In this document: one piece after another, positions 1-8,802 of the stretch
Layout of the letters: every line of letters begins with the position of its first letter
Numbering within the stretch: position 1 is the stretch's first letter
Origin: Cryobacterium sp.
GTDB lineage: Bacteria; Actinomycetota; Actinomycetes; Actinomycetales; Microbacteriaceae
DNA length: 64,000 bases
Assembly: GCF_026786305.1 (NCBI RefSeq)
Contig: NZ_JAJAYI010000070.1
Span: 1 to 64,000 of the forward strand
Direction of reading: 5' to 3'
Made by a program: the position numbers and the translations under genes
The notes under the pieces: generated by a model
Told to the model about the DNA's origin: nothing
Seen by the model: the letters and a program-made list of their open reading frames with translations, nothing else
Databases searched by the model: none

Positions 1-105
1 GGGGCGGGTTTTTTTTAATATCCTCCTTGTTTCAAACCCCGGCCCCCCCAAAATTACCTCCCCGGGGGGGGCCGCGGTTTTTGGGGGGGGGCCCCGCCCG
101 GCGAC
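1..105. other. Low-quality, homopolymer-rich contig end
   Basis: This stretch has runs of T8, C7, G7 and G8-9 and no codon structure, unlike everything after about position 106. It looks like assembly fraying at a contig terminus rather than biology. Do not read genes from it. Confidence 0.7.
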
Positions 106-180
106 GTCATTTCGATGAAGGCGGGCACTCGTACCAGACGCAGCAACCAGGTCGTCATCTGGCGGCAGCTCAGACCATAG
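103..180 (+). CDS. Possible 3' tail of an upstream gene (partial)
   Basis: A reading frame with good high-GC codon use runs into a TAG at 178-180 and ends in NQVVIWRQLRP. It sits just 5' of the methyltransferase and could be the C-terminus of a gene cut off by the contig edge. Only about 25 codons are readable, so no family can be named and it may be chance. Confidence 0.25.
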   Translation, partial: DVISMKAGTRTRRSNQVVIWRQLRP

Positions 181-244
181 TCAGCTCCACGTTTCGCTTT
201 CACAGCTCGAACTGGTTGCACCAGCACCACTTTCAGGGGGAACC

Positions 245-1456
245 ATGTCCGAATCGGACGCGTTTAGCCAGTCCGCGCCGCGGAACACCAGAACCACAGA
301 GAACACGCGGGTGAAAGGCGCCGCCCCGAACGTGAACGAATTCGATTTCGATCGTCTGCGCCGTCGCCCTGATATTGAGGCGGAGAACCTGTTCGCCGTC
401 GATGCGAGCGACCGGCTCATTCTCGATGAGGCGGCTGGCGCGCTCGCCGCCTACCGCTCCGGTGGCGTTGTCGTGCTCGAGGACCGCTACGGCGCCCTCA
501 CCCTTGGCGCTGCCGCCCTGCACAATGCCCGCGGCATCCGTGTCTACCAGGACGCGCTCTCGGGCGAATACGCACTCGACAGCAATGCCTCCGGCGTTAA
601 CCTGACGGATGCCTACCGCTCCCTTCCGCTCGGCGAAGCGCTGCTGAAAGACGCCCACGTGGTGTTGTTGCAGTTGCCGAAAAGCCTGGAAGCGCTCGAC
701 GAGATTGCCGACGCCATAGCCACGTACGCCGCCCCCGACGTGATCGTTTTCGCCGGTGGCCGTATCAAGCACATGACCGTGAGCATGAACGAGGTGCTGC
801 GCCGACACTTCGGTGCCCTCAATGTGCGCCCGGCTCGCCAGAAGTCTCGCGTGCTGATTGCCTCCTCGCCGTTGGCCACGTCAACGACCGACTGGCCGCA
901 CAGCGAACGCCACGAGGACTTTGACCTGACCGTGCGCGGCCACGGCGGCGTGTTCGCCGGTACCAGCATCGACATCGGCACGCGCGCACTGCTCGAGGTG
1001 CTCGACCGCATGAAGCCCGACGCGAAGCGCGCCATTGACCTGGGCTGCGGCACCGGCGTACTCGCCTCGGCCCTGGCCGCGCAGCGTCCCCTGCTGCAGG
1101 TGCTCGCGACCGATCAGTCGGCCGTGGCCGTCGCATCCGCTCGCGCGACCGTCGACGCCAATGCGCTCGCCGATCGCATCACCGTGGTGCGCGCCGACGG
1201 CCTCTCTGGCCAAGCGGATGACTCGGCTGACCTGATTCTGCTCAACCCGCCGTTTCACATCGGGGCGTCCGTGCACGCGGGCCTCGCCGAGAAGCTGTTC
1301 AATGACGCGGCGCGGGTGCTCACACCCGGCGGCGAGCTGTGGACGGTGTGGAATACGCACCTCGGCTACCGTCCGATGCTCACCCGAATCGTCGGCTCGA
1401 CCCGCCAGGTCGGCCGCAACACCAAGTTCACCGTGACGGTCTCCACCGGCCGCTAA
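245..1456 (+). CDS. RsmC/RlmG-type class I SAM-dependent methyltransferase
   Basis: A 403-residue protein with a divergent N-terminal half and a C-terminal MTS (small-methyltransferase) domain. The SAM-binding glycine loop DLGCGTG lies near residue 265 and the catalytic NPPFH motif near 333. NPPF is characteristic of N2-guanine rRNA and N-amino methyltransferases, and the two-half layout matches RsmC (16S G1207) and RlmG (23S G1835). The substrate is therefore probably a ribosomal guanine, but which one cannot be decided. The ATG at 245 has AGGGGG just upstream. The gene stands alone and converges on the phosphatase gene. Confidence 0.8.
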   Translation: MSESDAFSQSAPRNTRTTENTRVKGAAPNVNEFDFDRLRRRPDIEAENLFAVDASDRLILDEAAGALAAYRSGGVVVLEDRYGALTLGAAALHNARGIRVYQDALSGEYALDSNASGVNLTDAYRSLPLGEALLKDAHVVLLQLPKSLEALDEIADAIATYAAPDVIVFAGGRIKHMTVSMNEVLRRHFGALNVRPARQKSRVLIASSPLATSTTDWPHSERHEDFDLTVRGHGGVFAGTSIDIGTRALLEVLDRMKPDAKRAIDLGCGTGVLASALAAQRPLLQVLATDQSAVAVASARATVDANALADRITVVRADGLSGQADDSADLILLNPPFHIGASVHAGLAEKLFNDAARVLTPGGELWTVWNTHLGYRPMLTRIVGSTRQVGRNTKFTVTVSTGR

Positions 1457-1472
1457 CGCAAGCTGGGCGGAG

Positions 1473-2066
1473 TCAGACGCGCACGAGGGACTCACCGTTC
1501 AGCATCTCGAGCTGCCACGTCGTCATACCATCGGCGTGCGCAAGGTGGTGGTGCACGAGGTTGAGCGTGGCGTTACTGATGCTGCCGATGCGTTGGTCGA
1601 GAGCGTGGGCCAGGCTCAACCGGATGAGCGTGCCGTGCGCGACGACGATGATGCGGGCTCCGGGATGCTCGCGGGCGAGCTGACGCAGGGCGTCGATGCC
1701 GCGCGCGGCCACAGCCGCCTCGGTCTCGGCGCCGCGGAATCCACCGGGGAAACGCAGGGCGTCGAGCTCGGCGCCGGCACTGAGTCCCTCGGCCGGCCCG
1801 TAGTTGCGCTCGATCAAGCCCGCAATGCGCCGGGCGGAGTCGAGCCGGAGCTGTTTGCCGATGAGGTCGGCGGTTTCGGCCGCACGGCAGAGCGGGGACG
1901 AGACGATGAAATCCCAGTCGTAGCGGGAGAGGGGGGCGACCGCATCCGTTGCTTGGCCGCGCCCCACGTCGTTGAGCGGAATGTCGGTGGCGCCCTGAAT
2001 GCGCGCGGCGGCGTTCCAATCGGTCTGGCCGTGGCGAATGAGGGCGAAGGTCGTCGTCGTAGTCAC
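1473..2066 (-). CDS. Histidine phosphatase family protein (phosphoglycerate-mutase-like)
   Basis: A 197-residue protein carrying the RHG catalytic motif LIRHGQTDWN near residues 9-18 and the second catalytic histidine in VVAHGTLIRLSL. This is the branch-1 histidine phosphatase fold used by cofactor-dependent phosphoglycerate mutases and broad-specificity phosphatases such as CobC. The start is GTG and overlaps the stop of the upstream membrane-protein gene (GTGA), so the two are probably translationally coupled. The substrate cannot be predicted. The residues after the start are five threonines. Confidence 0.8.
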   Translation of the reverse strand: MTTTTTFALIRHGQTDWNAAARIQGATDIPLNDVGRGQATDAVAPLSRYDWDFIVSSPLCRAAETADLIGKQLRLDSARRIAGLIERNYGPAEGLSAGAELDALRFPGGFRGAETEAAVAARGIDALRQLAREHPGARIIVVAHGTLIRLSLAHALDQRIGSISNATLNLVHHHLAHADGMTTWQLEMLNGESLVRV

Positions 2067-3385
2067 TCGTCTATTCTGCCTTGACCGACTGGGAGTGTGC
2101 GCCGGGCCATCAGAAGGGCTTCTCGCCGCGGCGCCGCCCAGACCAATCGAGCGAGGTCATTGACCGACCAGCCCAACAGCACGACGAGCAGCCCGTTGCG
2201 CACCGTGAGCAGCAGCAGTGGGAACAGGTCGCCGTCAATGAGCGGCAGGTAGAAAATTGGAAAGATCAGTGTTGTCAGGCCGGAGATGGCCAGCATCAGC
2301 ACGCCGGGCACGCGCCACATCATCCAGCTGCGGCCGACACCGACCGCGACCACCGGCACCAGCCAGAGCATGTATTGCGGCGACCCGACCTTGTTGAAGA
2401 CGATGAACACGCTGACCAGGGCCAGGGAACCGAGCAGCAGTAGCTGGGTGTCATCCACGTGCCGACGCTGTGCAACGAGCATCAGCACGAAGATCGCCGC
2501 GATGGCGCCGAACATGAGCGGTGTCATCAGGGAGGCGACCAGATCGGTGCCGGGGCCGCTGACCTCGCGGGTGGCTATCGAGTAGTTCTCGTAGATGACC
2601 GTGCCATGGTGGCCGAGCGTGGCCAGCCACACCCACGGGGTCGTGATCGGTGCTTCGAGTTGCAGGGCGCGGTCGGATTGTTCGGTGACGAATGCGGTGA
2701 GATAGTGCAGGCCACCCAGCAGCCAAACGGATGCCGCCACCGCGACCGAGAAGACCGCCCCGGTGAGCACCACCGTGCGTCGTCGGGACGACGCGGTGAC
2801 CACGGCGAGGAACACGGCAGCCGGCCAGACCTTGATCCAGGTGGCGAGGGCCAGAATGACCGCGGCGACCACCGGCCGCCGCGCGAGTAGCACGAGCCCG
2901 ACGATGACGAGCGGCGCCGTGATGCCTTCGAGGCGCAGCAGGCCGACCGGGCTCAGCAAGAACGACGCGAACAGCCAGTACCAGGCCGGTTTGAAGCCGC
3001 TGCGGCGGCGTCCCCAATCGGTGAGGGCTCCCACCGCGACGGCGTTGAGCGTGGTCGTCAGAAGAAACCAGAGCAGTTGGTAGAGCAGCGGCCCGGCGAC
3101 TCCCGCGAAGGCGATCGGCAGCATGGCGCCGATCGGGTACACCCACCCGGTGTCAATGCCCTGCCAGACTCCGTGTTCCAGGCCGAGTTCGGCCCAGGTT
3201 CGGTAGAGCGGAAGGTCGCCGAGCGCCCTGCCGGTGAGGATGGTGGGCAGCAGGGCGAACAGAAACACCGTGTGCAGGCTGAGAAACCCGAGTACGAGGG
3301 TGCGCGGGCGTTGCAGGGTGAGGCGGCGGCTCGGGGTGAGGGCCCGGGCCAGGCGGGCGTCGACCCGATCGAAGATTGTGGACAT
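2063..3385 (-). CDS. Polytopic GT87/DUF2029-like membrane protein (putative polyprenyl-sugar mannosyltransferase)
   Basis: A 440-residue integral membrane protein with about ten hydrophobic helices. After helix 1 it has an extracytoplasmic loop (GRALGDLPLYRTWAELGLEHG) resembling the loop-1 region of GT-C enzymes, and segments like LLRLEGITAPLVIVGLVLL are typical of the GT87/DUF2029 actinobacterial mannosyltransferase group. Such enzymes transfer mannose from polyprenyl-phosphate to lipoglycans in the cell envelope. The assignment is by overall pattern; no activity is proved. It is coupled to the downstream histidine phosphatase by a 4-base overlap. Confidence 0.6.
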   Translation of the reverse strand: MSTIFDRVDARLARALTPSRRLTLQRPRTLVLGFLSLHTVFLFALLPTILTGRALGDLPLYRTWAELGLEHGVWQGIDTGWVYPIGAMLPIAFAGVAGPLLYQLLWFLLTTTLNAVAVGALTDWGRRRSGFKPAWYWLFASFLLSPVGLLRLEGITAPLVIVGLVLLARRPVVAAVILALATWIKVWPAAVFLAVVTASSRRRTVVLTGAVFSVAVAASVWLLGGLHYLTAFVTEQSDRALQLEAPITTPWVWLATLGHHGTVIYENYSIATREVSGPGTDLVASLMTPLMFGAIAAIFVLMLVAQRRHVDDTQLLLLGSLALVSVFIVFNKVGSPQYMLWLVPVVAVGVGRSWMMWRVPGVLMLAISGLTTLIFPIFYLPLIDGDLFPLLLLTVRNGLLVVLLGWSVNDLARLVWAAPRREALLMARRTLPVGQGRIDE

Positions 3386-3461
3386 GGGACCGTTTCTGCA
3401 GCGTGCGAGGTGAGGCCGTCGCGTGCAGTATAGGGGTGCTGGGTGAACGTCCGGTGTCGGC

Positions 3462-6400
3462 TCAGGCGAGGAGCTCGCGAATGTCGGCGGCCGTCAGAGC
3501 GGTGCCCTGCGGAGCGCCATCGGTCATGACACTTTCGAACAAGCGGGCCTTCGTGGCCTTGAGGGCCATGACCTTTTCTTCGATGGTGTCCTTGGAGACG
3601 AGACGGTAGACCATAACGTTCTTGGTTTGGCCGATGCGGTGCACGCGGTCGACGGCCTGCGCCTCGGTCGCCGGGTTCCACCAGGGGTCGAGCAGAATGA
3701 CGTAGTCGGCCTCGGTGAGGTTGAGGCCGAAACCGCCGGCTTTGAGGCTGATGAGAAAGACGGAGCTGTTGCCCTCTTTGAAATCACTGATCGCCTTGGC
3801 CCGGTTGCGGGTCTTGCCGTCGAGGTAGGAGTAACTGATGCCGGCGGCGTCGAGCCGGTCGCGCGCCTTGCCGAGGTACTGCGTGAACTGGCTGAAGATG
3901 AGGGTGCGATGACCCTCGGCAACGGTGTCTTCGAGCAGTTCCAGCAGGGCGTCGAGCTTGGTCGACGGCACACTGTCGTATTTCGCGTCGTAGAGGCTCG
4001 CGTCGAGGCTGAGCTGGCGCAGCATGGTGAGCGAGCGGAAGATCTCAAACCGGTTCGCGTTCATGTCCTCGATCAGGCCGAGCACCTTCTGGCGCTCGCG
4101 GGCCAGATGCATGTCGTACACCTTGCGGTGCTTCGGGTGCAGGTTGAGTTCAAGCACCTGCTCCTGTTTCTCGGGAAGATCGCTGGCCACCTCGGCCTTG
4201 GTGCGCCGCAACATGAAAGGACGGATGCGGCGGCGCAGCTGCGCGAGCCGGTCGGTGTCGGCATCCGTTTCAATGGGCTTGCGGTAGTAGTCGCCGAAGC
4301 GGCTGGGGCTGGGGAACAGGCCGGGCGCGGTGATGGAGAGCAGCGACCACAGCTCCATCAGGTTGTTTTCCATCGGCGTGCCGGTGATGGCGAGCTTGAA
4401 CGGGGTGCGCAGGCGGCGGGCGCAGACATGCGCCTTGCTCTGGTGGTTCTTCACGAACTGGGCTTCGTCGAGCAGCAGCCCGGCCCAGTCGTGTGCGTTG
4501 TACTCCTCGAAGTCGAGGCGGAACAGCGTGTAGGAGGTGATCACGACATCCGCTTGGCCCATTTCGTCACGCAGACTGGAGCCGCGCTTGCCGGCGGTCT
4601 GCGTGATGGCGACAGGGCGGAGGCCGGGCGCGAAACGGGCGCACTCGCTGGCCCAGTTCGAGACGACGCTCGTGGGCGCGACCACGAGAAACGGCGTGCG
4701 GGCGGCGCCGGGCCGGGCGTCCTGGCTGTCGCGTGCGTGGGCGATGAGGGCGATCGCCTGGAGCGTTTTACCGAGTCCCATATCATCGGCGAGCACGCCG
4801 CCGAGCTGGTGGTCGTAGAGAAAGCTGAGCCAGTCGAATCCGGTCTGCTGGTAGGCGCGCAGGGTGGCGTGCACGGCAGGCGGAAGCGGGCGTTCGGTGA
4901 TGGGCGCTGCTTCCGACAACCCCTCGACGGCGCTGCGCCAGGTGGCGGCCTGTTCGGCGACAACACCGAGCAGCTGCAGTTCGTCCCAGAGGTCGGCCTG
5001 AAAACGGCTGAGGCCGAGTGAGCCGGCGTTGCTCTCCTGCAGGCCCCTCGCCTCTTCGATCAGGCGGCGCAACTGCTGCAGCTCGGGCCGGTCGAGGCTG
5101 AAATACGTGCCGCTGTCAAGGATCATGAGGTCCTGGTCGGTGGCCAGCGCCCGAAACAGGTCGTCGAAGGGTATGTCTTCGCCCTCGATCGTCACGGTGA
5201 CGGCGAGGTCGAACCAGTCCCGGGTATTGGTGCTTTCGGTGGTGGCGAGGCTGATCACCGGCGCTTCGTCGGCTTCTCGGTAGCTCGGGGCGTCGGCCGA
5301 GACCTGCACGACGATGCCAGCCGCCGTGAGCAGCGGCACGGCCTGGCCGAGGAAGGTGATCATGACGGCGCCGTGCAGTTCGGAGTGCTCGAGCAGTTGG
5401 GCCGAGCTGATTGGAGTGGCGGCCTGCCACAGCGTGGCGAAGGAGGCGGCCGCGCGTTCGACCGCGTGCAGCATGTCGCTCTCCCGGGTCAGGTCGCGAA
5501 AGCGGGTGTCACCGGGCGTCGGGCGCAGGGGGTGGTGGTAGAGCACCGCGGCGGGTTCGATCGCGACGGCGGTGGCCGCGATGTCGGTGGCGGCGGTGTC
5601 GGCAGCGTCGGCCTGGGCGGCAACGGATGCCTCCGCCGGGCCTATATCGGTGGGCGCTACGTACTGCCACTCCCAGGCCAGGGTGATGCGGGCATCCGTG
5701 TGGTGGGTGATCGTGAGGGCCAGCTGGGGCCGGGCGGTCTTGGGTAGCTCGAAGGAAGCGTCGTGGCTGGTCACGGACAGTTTCTGCTGCAGGAACGGAT
5801 AGTAGTCGGCGAGGAAGGCGCCCTCGTCGTCGGCCGGAATGTCGAAGCCATCGGTGACTGCGAGAGCGCGAATCTCGGAGCTGACCGGGGCATTCAGCCG
5901 GGCGAGGGTGAGCTGTTGGCCGCTCGAGAGCGGGTCGGCCGGGCTGGTCCAGGTGTACGCACCGTGCGCCGGGTCGCCGATGAAACCGAATTCGGCGCCG
6001 CGGTGCAGCTGCTCGTTCAGCACGAGTAGCGGGGTCAGTTGCAGGCCCGCATCGTCACGGCGAATGTCGACCTCGAGCACGGCCGGCGTGGGCGAGAGCA
6101 GAACGGAATTCTGGGCATCCGTTGCGCAGACCAACGGCAGACCGATCATCTGGGCTTCGTGCAGCAGATCCCAGAGGGCCTTGTTCTCGAAGTTGTCGAG
6201 GTAGAGCCAATGGTCGGTGTAGCTGTAGTAGCGCTGCCCGGTGGCCGAGAGGGCATAGAGAGCGTTGAGAATCTTGCGGTGGCCGCGGTTGTAGGTGCCA
6301 GGGGTCCAGGACAGGTTGTCCCAGGTGAGGGAGCCGCGGATCCACTTGCCTTTCTTGCCCATGACCATGGGGCGTGCGCCGAGACGGCGGGGTCCCTGAC

Positions 6401-6953
6401 GTCGGTTGGGGCTGTAAGCGGGATCGAGCAGGTCGAACTGCAGCGCGAGGGCCGTGTTGGTGGCCGTGTCGCCGCCGGTCGGCCTGGCGATCGGTGCCAG
6501 GGCGGCGCGCCAGGCGGGCACCGGTGGGCGGATCGGAGTGACGGAGGCCGGGGTGGGCGGCTGGTACGCGGCCGGCACGAAAGTCGATTCGAACACGGGG
6601 GTGCGGCGGTCGCCGATCGCGCGCACAGTGGCGGCGGCGCGTTCAGCGTTCAACTCAGCGGGGGCACTGCGGCTGGCCAGCAACAGTGCGGCGACGTGTT
6701 TGCAGTTGCTGCCCATCGGGCAGGTGCAGGTTCCACTGGCCCGCACCGCCTGCCCGGCGGCATTCAGCGTGAACGAGACGAGCACGGTGTACGGCTCGGG
6801 GCCGGTGCCACTGACCCGACCGGTGAGGTGCGTTCCCGACGCGGCCCAGGACTGTGCGGTGACGTGCCCGTTGCGGGCGTATCGTTCACCGCGCGAGAAC
6901 GACCGGCTGCCGACGATGCGGGCGATCTCGTGAGTGCTGAGGGAATGGGCCAT
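3462..6953 (-). CDS. SWIM zinc-finger SNF2-family DEAD/DEAH helicase
   Basis: A 1163-residue Swi2/Snf2 ATPase. An N-terminal SWIM zinc finger (CTCPMGSNCKH, about residues 76-86) is followed by a long bacterial SNF2 accessory region, then the helicase core: Walker A DDMGLGKTLQ, Walker B as DEAQ (LLLDEAQFVKN), motif III ITGTPMENN, and the C-terminal lobe with DPWWNPA and DRVHRIGQ. Proteins of this layout translocate on double-stranded DNA or remodel DNA-protein complexes; the bacterial role is poorly defined. The frame opens upstream at 6986, but the ATG at 6953 is preferred because GGAG lies 11 bases before it and the family begins here. Monocistronic. Confidence 0.88.
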   Translation of the reverse strand: MAHSLSTHEIARIVGSRSFSRGERYARNGHVTAQSWAASGTHLTGRVSGTGPEPYTVLVSFTLNAAGQAVRASGTCTCPMGSNCKHVAALLLASRSAPAELNAERAAATVRAIGDRRTPVFESTFVPAAYQPPTPASVTPIRPPVPAWRAALAPIARPTGGDTATNTALALQFDLLDPAYSPNRRQGPRRLGARPMVMGKKGKWIRGSLTWDNLSWTPGTYNRGHRKILNALYALSATGQRYYSYTDHWLYLDNFENKALWDLLHEAQMIGLPLVCATDAQNSVLLSPTPAVLEVDIRRDDAGLQLTPLLVLNEQLHRGAEFGFIGDPAHGAYTWTSPADPLSSGQQLTLARLNAPVSSEIRALAVTDGFDIPADDEGAFLADYYPFLQQKLSVTSHDASFELPKTARPQLALTITHHTDARITLAWEWQYVAPTDIGPAEASVAAQADAADTAATDIAATAVAIEPAAVLYHHPLRPTPGDTRFRDLTRESDMLHAVERAAASFATLWQAATPISSAQLLEHSELHGAVMITFLGQAVPLLTAAGIVVQVSADAPSYREADEAPVISLATTESTNTRDWFDLAVTVTIEGEDIPFDDLFRALATDQDLMILDSGTYFSLDRPELQQLRRLIEEARGLQESNAGSLGLSRFQADLWDELQLLGVVAEQAATWRSAVEGLSEAAPITERPLPPAVHATLRAYQQTGFDWLSFLYDHQLGGVLADDMGLGKTLQAIALIAHARDSQDARPGAARTPFLVVAPTSVVSNWASECARFAPGLRPVAITQTAGKRGSSLRDEMGQADVVITSYTLFRLDFEEYNAHDWAGLLLDEAQFVKNHQSKAHVCARRLRTPFKLAITGTPMENNLMELWSLLSITAPGLFPSPSRFGDYYRKPIETDADTDRLAQLRRRIRPFMLRRTKAEVASDLPEKQEQVLELNLHPKHRKVYDMHLARERQKVLGLIEDMNANRFEIFRSLTMLRQLSLDASLYDAKYDSVPSTKLDALLELLEDTVAEGHRTLIFSQFTQYLGKARDRLDAAGISYSYLDGKTRNRAKAISDFKEGNSSVFLISLKAGGFGLNLTEADYVILLDPWWNPATEAQAVDRVHRIGQTKNVMVYRLVSKDTIEEKVMALKATKARLFESVMTDGAPQGTALTAADIRELLA

Positions 6954-6997
6954 AGGTGTGGGAGCTCCGTACGAACAAGGGACCAACCCTCATTGTC

Positions 6998-7519
6998 TCA
7001 CGGGAGCCTGACCGGCGGCACGGCCGGCACGGGGGGTGCCGCCGTGTCGGCCGCAGCTGCGGTGGCCTGCAGCAGAGCGAGGGCCTGCGCCTCGATGTGG
7101 GTCTGCAACACGATCACGCTCGAGGAGCGCACAACCGTCTGCGTGGCGACGATCAGATCGAGCACGCGCTGCACGTCGGCGTTCGACCGGGCGACGACCC
7201 GGGCAAGCATGTCGCTGTCGCCCGAGACCGTGTGCAACTCGAGAATCTCGGGAATCCGGGCGAGGGCCGCGACCACGACGGCGTGGCCTGCGTCCTGTCG
7301 CACGGTGAGTGAACAGTAAGCCGTGACCGGGTAGCCGAACGCGTTCGGGTTGAGTATGGGTGCCCAGGACTTGATCACCCCGCGCCTCATGAGACGGTCG
7401 ATGCGGGCCTGCACCGTGGCTCGGGCTACCTTGAGCCGGCGCGAGGCCTCGAGCACCGAGAGCTTCGGTCGCTCGCAGAACAGGGTGACGATGCGGGAAT
7501 CCAGGGAATCGATGTCCAT
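6998..7519 (-). CDS. Lrp/AsnC family transcriptional regulator (BkdR-like by position)
   Basis: A 173-residue protein with an N-terminal winged HTH (starting MDIDSLDSRIVTLF) and a C-terminal RAM ligand-binding domain. The frame is open upstream to 7618, but the ATG at 7519 is chosen: AAAGG precedes it and the AsnC-type HTH starts immediately after. It is divergent from the branched-chain 2-oxoacid dehydrogenase genes. In Pseudomonas and Streptomyces, Lrp-type BkdR controls bkd operons, so control of the neighbouring operon by a branched-chain amino acid is a reasonable inference. The protein ends in an Ala/Pro-rich tail. Confidence 0.85.
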   Translation of the reverse strand: MDIDSLDSRIVTLFCERPKLSVLEASRRLKVARATVQARIDRLMRRGVIKSWAPILNPNAFGYPVTAYCSLTVRQDAGHAVVVAALARIPEILELHTVSGDSDMLARVVARSNADVQRVLDLIVATQTVVRSSSVIVLQTHIEAQALALLQATAAAADTAAPPVPAVPPVRLP

Positions 7520-7707
7520 GTGGGTGGCCTTTCGCGCGTGTCGGCCGGTCGGCGTTGCCGCGACCGGTGAATGTACTAACTGTATGATTTTTGGCCGAAA
7601 ATACACACAAATATTCACAGAATGTGCACTCCAATTAATCAGTGTGGCAAGCGCTTGGCAAAGTCACTAAATTTGCTGTGACCCGCCCACCGATGGAAGG
7701 AGCCAGC
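7520..7707. promoter_or_regulatory. Divergent promoter region between lrp-type regulator and E1 alpha
   Basis: This 188-base gap contains an unusually AT-rich patch (about 7565-7670) inside high-GC DNA, as expected for divergent promoters and Lrp sites. No exact operator can be assigned by eye. The E1 alpha ribosome-binding site GGAAGGAG is at 7695-7702. Confidence 0.5.
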
Positions 7708-8802
7708 ATGGCGCCTCGCGCACTCGCTGCCACGCTCGACACCCTGCCCCCGCCCGTCTCACAGCTTCTAGAAGCGGATGCCTCCGCACCCGACCCAGCA
7801 CAGCTGCGCGACCTCTACCGGATGCTGTCGAACGTGCGCCAGCTTGACCGCGACGCCGTGGCGTGGCAGCGGCAGGGCCTCATTCCCGGCTACGCGCCGA
7901 TGCTCGGCCAGGAGGCCGCCCAGGTCGGCGCCGGCGCTGCCGTTGACAAGAACCGGGACTTCGTCTTTCCGACCTATCGCGAGATGGGCGTGGCCTACAC
8001 GCTCGGCGTGAACATGGTCGAGTACATGTCGACGCACAAAGCGATCTGGCACGGCGGGCTCTACGATCCCGTCGCCACCCACTTCGCACCCTTTCAGGCG
8101 GTCGTGGGTGGATCTGTTCTGCACGCGGTTGGGTGGGCGCACGGCCAGACCCTGAACGGGCCGGGGGCATCCGTTTATGCGGGGCTCGGCGTGGGCCTGG
8201 CGTTTCTCGGTGATGGCGCGAGCTCGCAGGGTGACGTGCACGAGGCGATGAACTTCGCCGCGATCGTGAAGGCGCCGGTCGTCTTCTTTGTGCAAAACAA
8301 CGGCTGGGCCATCTCGGTGCCCACCGAGCAGCAGGTGGCCGGCGGTTCGGTGGCCGCACGCGCCGCGGGCTACGGCATGCCGGCCGTGCGGGTCGACGGC
8401 AACGACGTGCTCGCCGTTCTCGCTGCCACGCAGCGCGCCGTCGCCCATTCCCGAGCGGGCCTCGGCCCGGTCGTCGTCGAGGCCATGACCTACCGGCGCG
8501 GTCCGCACTCCACGAGCGACGACCCCGGCCGCTATCGCACCCTCGACGACGAGAAAATCGGCGGCGGCGAAGACCCGTTGAGCCGGTTTCGTAAGGTGCT
8601 GTCGGCGCGCGGCGTGGCCGATGCGGCCTTCTTCGCAGGCGTCGATGCCGAGGCGCAGCAGCACGCCGATGATATCCGCGACGGCGTCGTCGCACTCTGC
8701 AGTAGACCCGGCAGCGAAATGTTCGACTTTGTCTTTCAAGAAACAACCCCGACGCTCGGCGCCCAGGCGCGCCAGTGGAGAGAGGAATCCGAGCATGTCT
8801 GA
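7708..8802 (+). CDS. bkdA: 2-oxoacid dehydrogenase E1 alpha subunit (branched-chain type)
   Basis: A 364-residue thiamine-diphosphate enzyme subunit. The ThDP/Mg motif is GDGASSQGDVHEAMNF with the closing NN of FFVQNN; PTYREMG and the phosphorylation-loop region HSTSDDPGRYR are typical of branched-chain alpha-keto acid dehydrogenase E1 alpha. With E1 beta it would decarboxylate branched-chain 2-oxoacids and reductively acylate a lipoyl domain. The ATG at 7708 with GGAAGGAG upstream is preferred to the longer frame from 7642. The 3' end overlaps E1 beta by 8 bases, so this is the first gene of a four-gene operon. Acetoin or pyruvate as substrate cannot be fully excluded. Confidence 0.85.
   Translation: MAPRALAATLDTLPPPVSQLLEADASAPDPAQLRDLYRMLSNVRQLDRDAVAWQRQGLIPGYAPMLGQEAAQVGAGAAVDKNRDFVFPTYREMGVAYTLGVNMVEYMSTHKAIWHGGLYDPVATHFAPFQAVVGGSVLHAVGWAHGQTLNGPGASVYAGLGVGLAFLGDGASSQGDVHEAMNFAAIVKAPVVFFVQNNGWAISVPTEQQVAGGSVAARAAGYGMPAVRVDGNDVLAVLAATQRAVAHSRAGLGPVVVEAMTYRRGPHSTSDDPGRYRTLDDEKIGGGEDPLSRFRKVLSARGVADAAFFAGVDAEAQQHADDIRDGVVALCSRPGSEMFDFVFQETTPTLGAQARQWREESEHV

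Noticed and set aside
3627-5021. A 464-codon plus-strand open frame
   Set aside because: Antisense shadow of the SNF2 helicase, with no start signal or domain.
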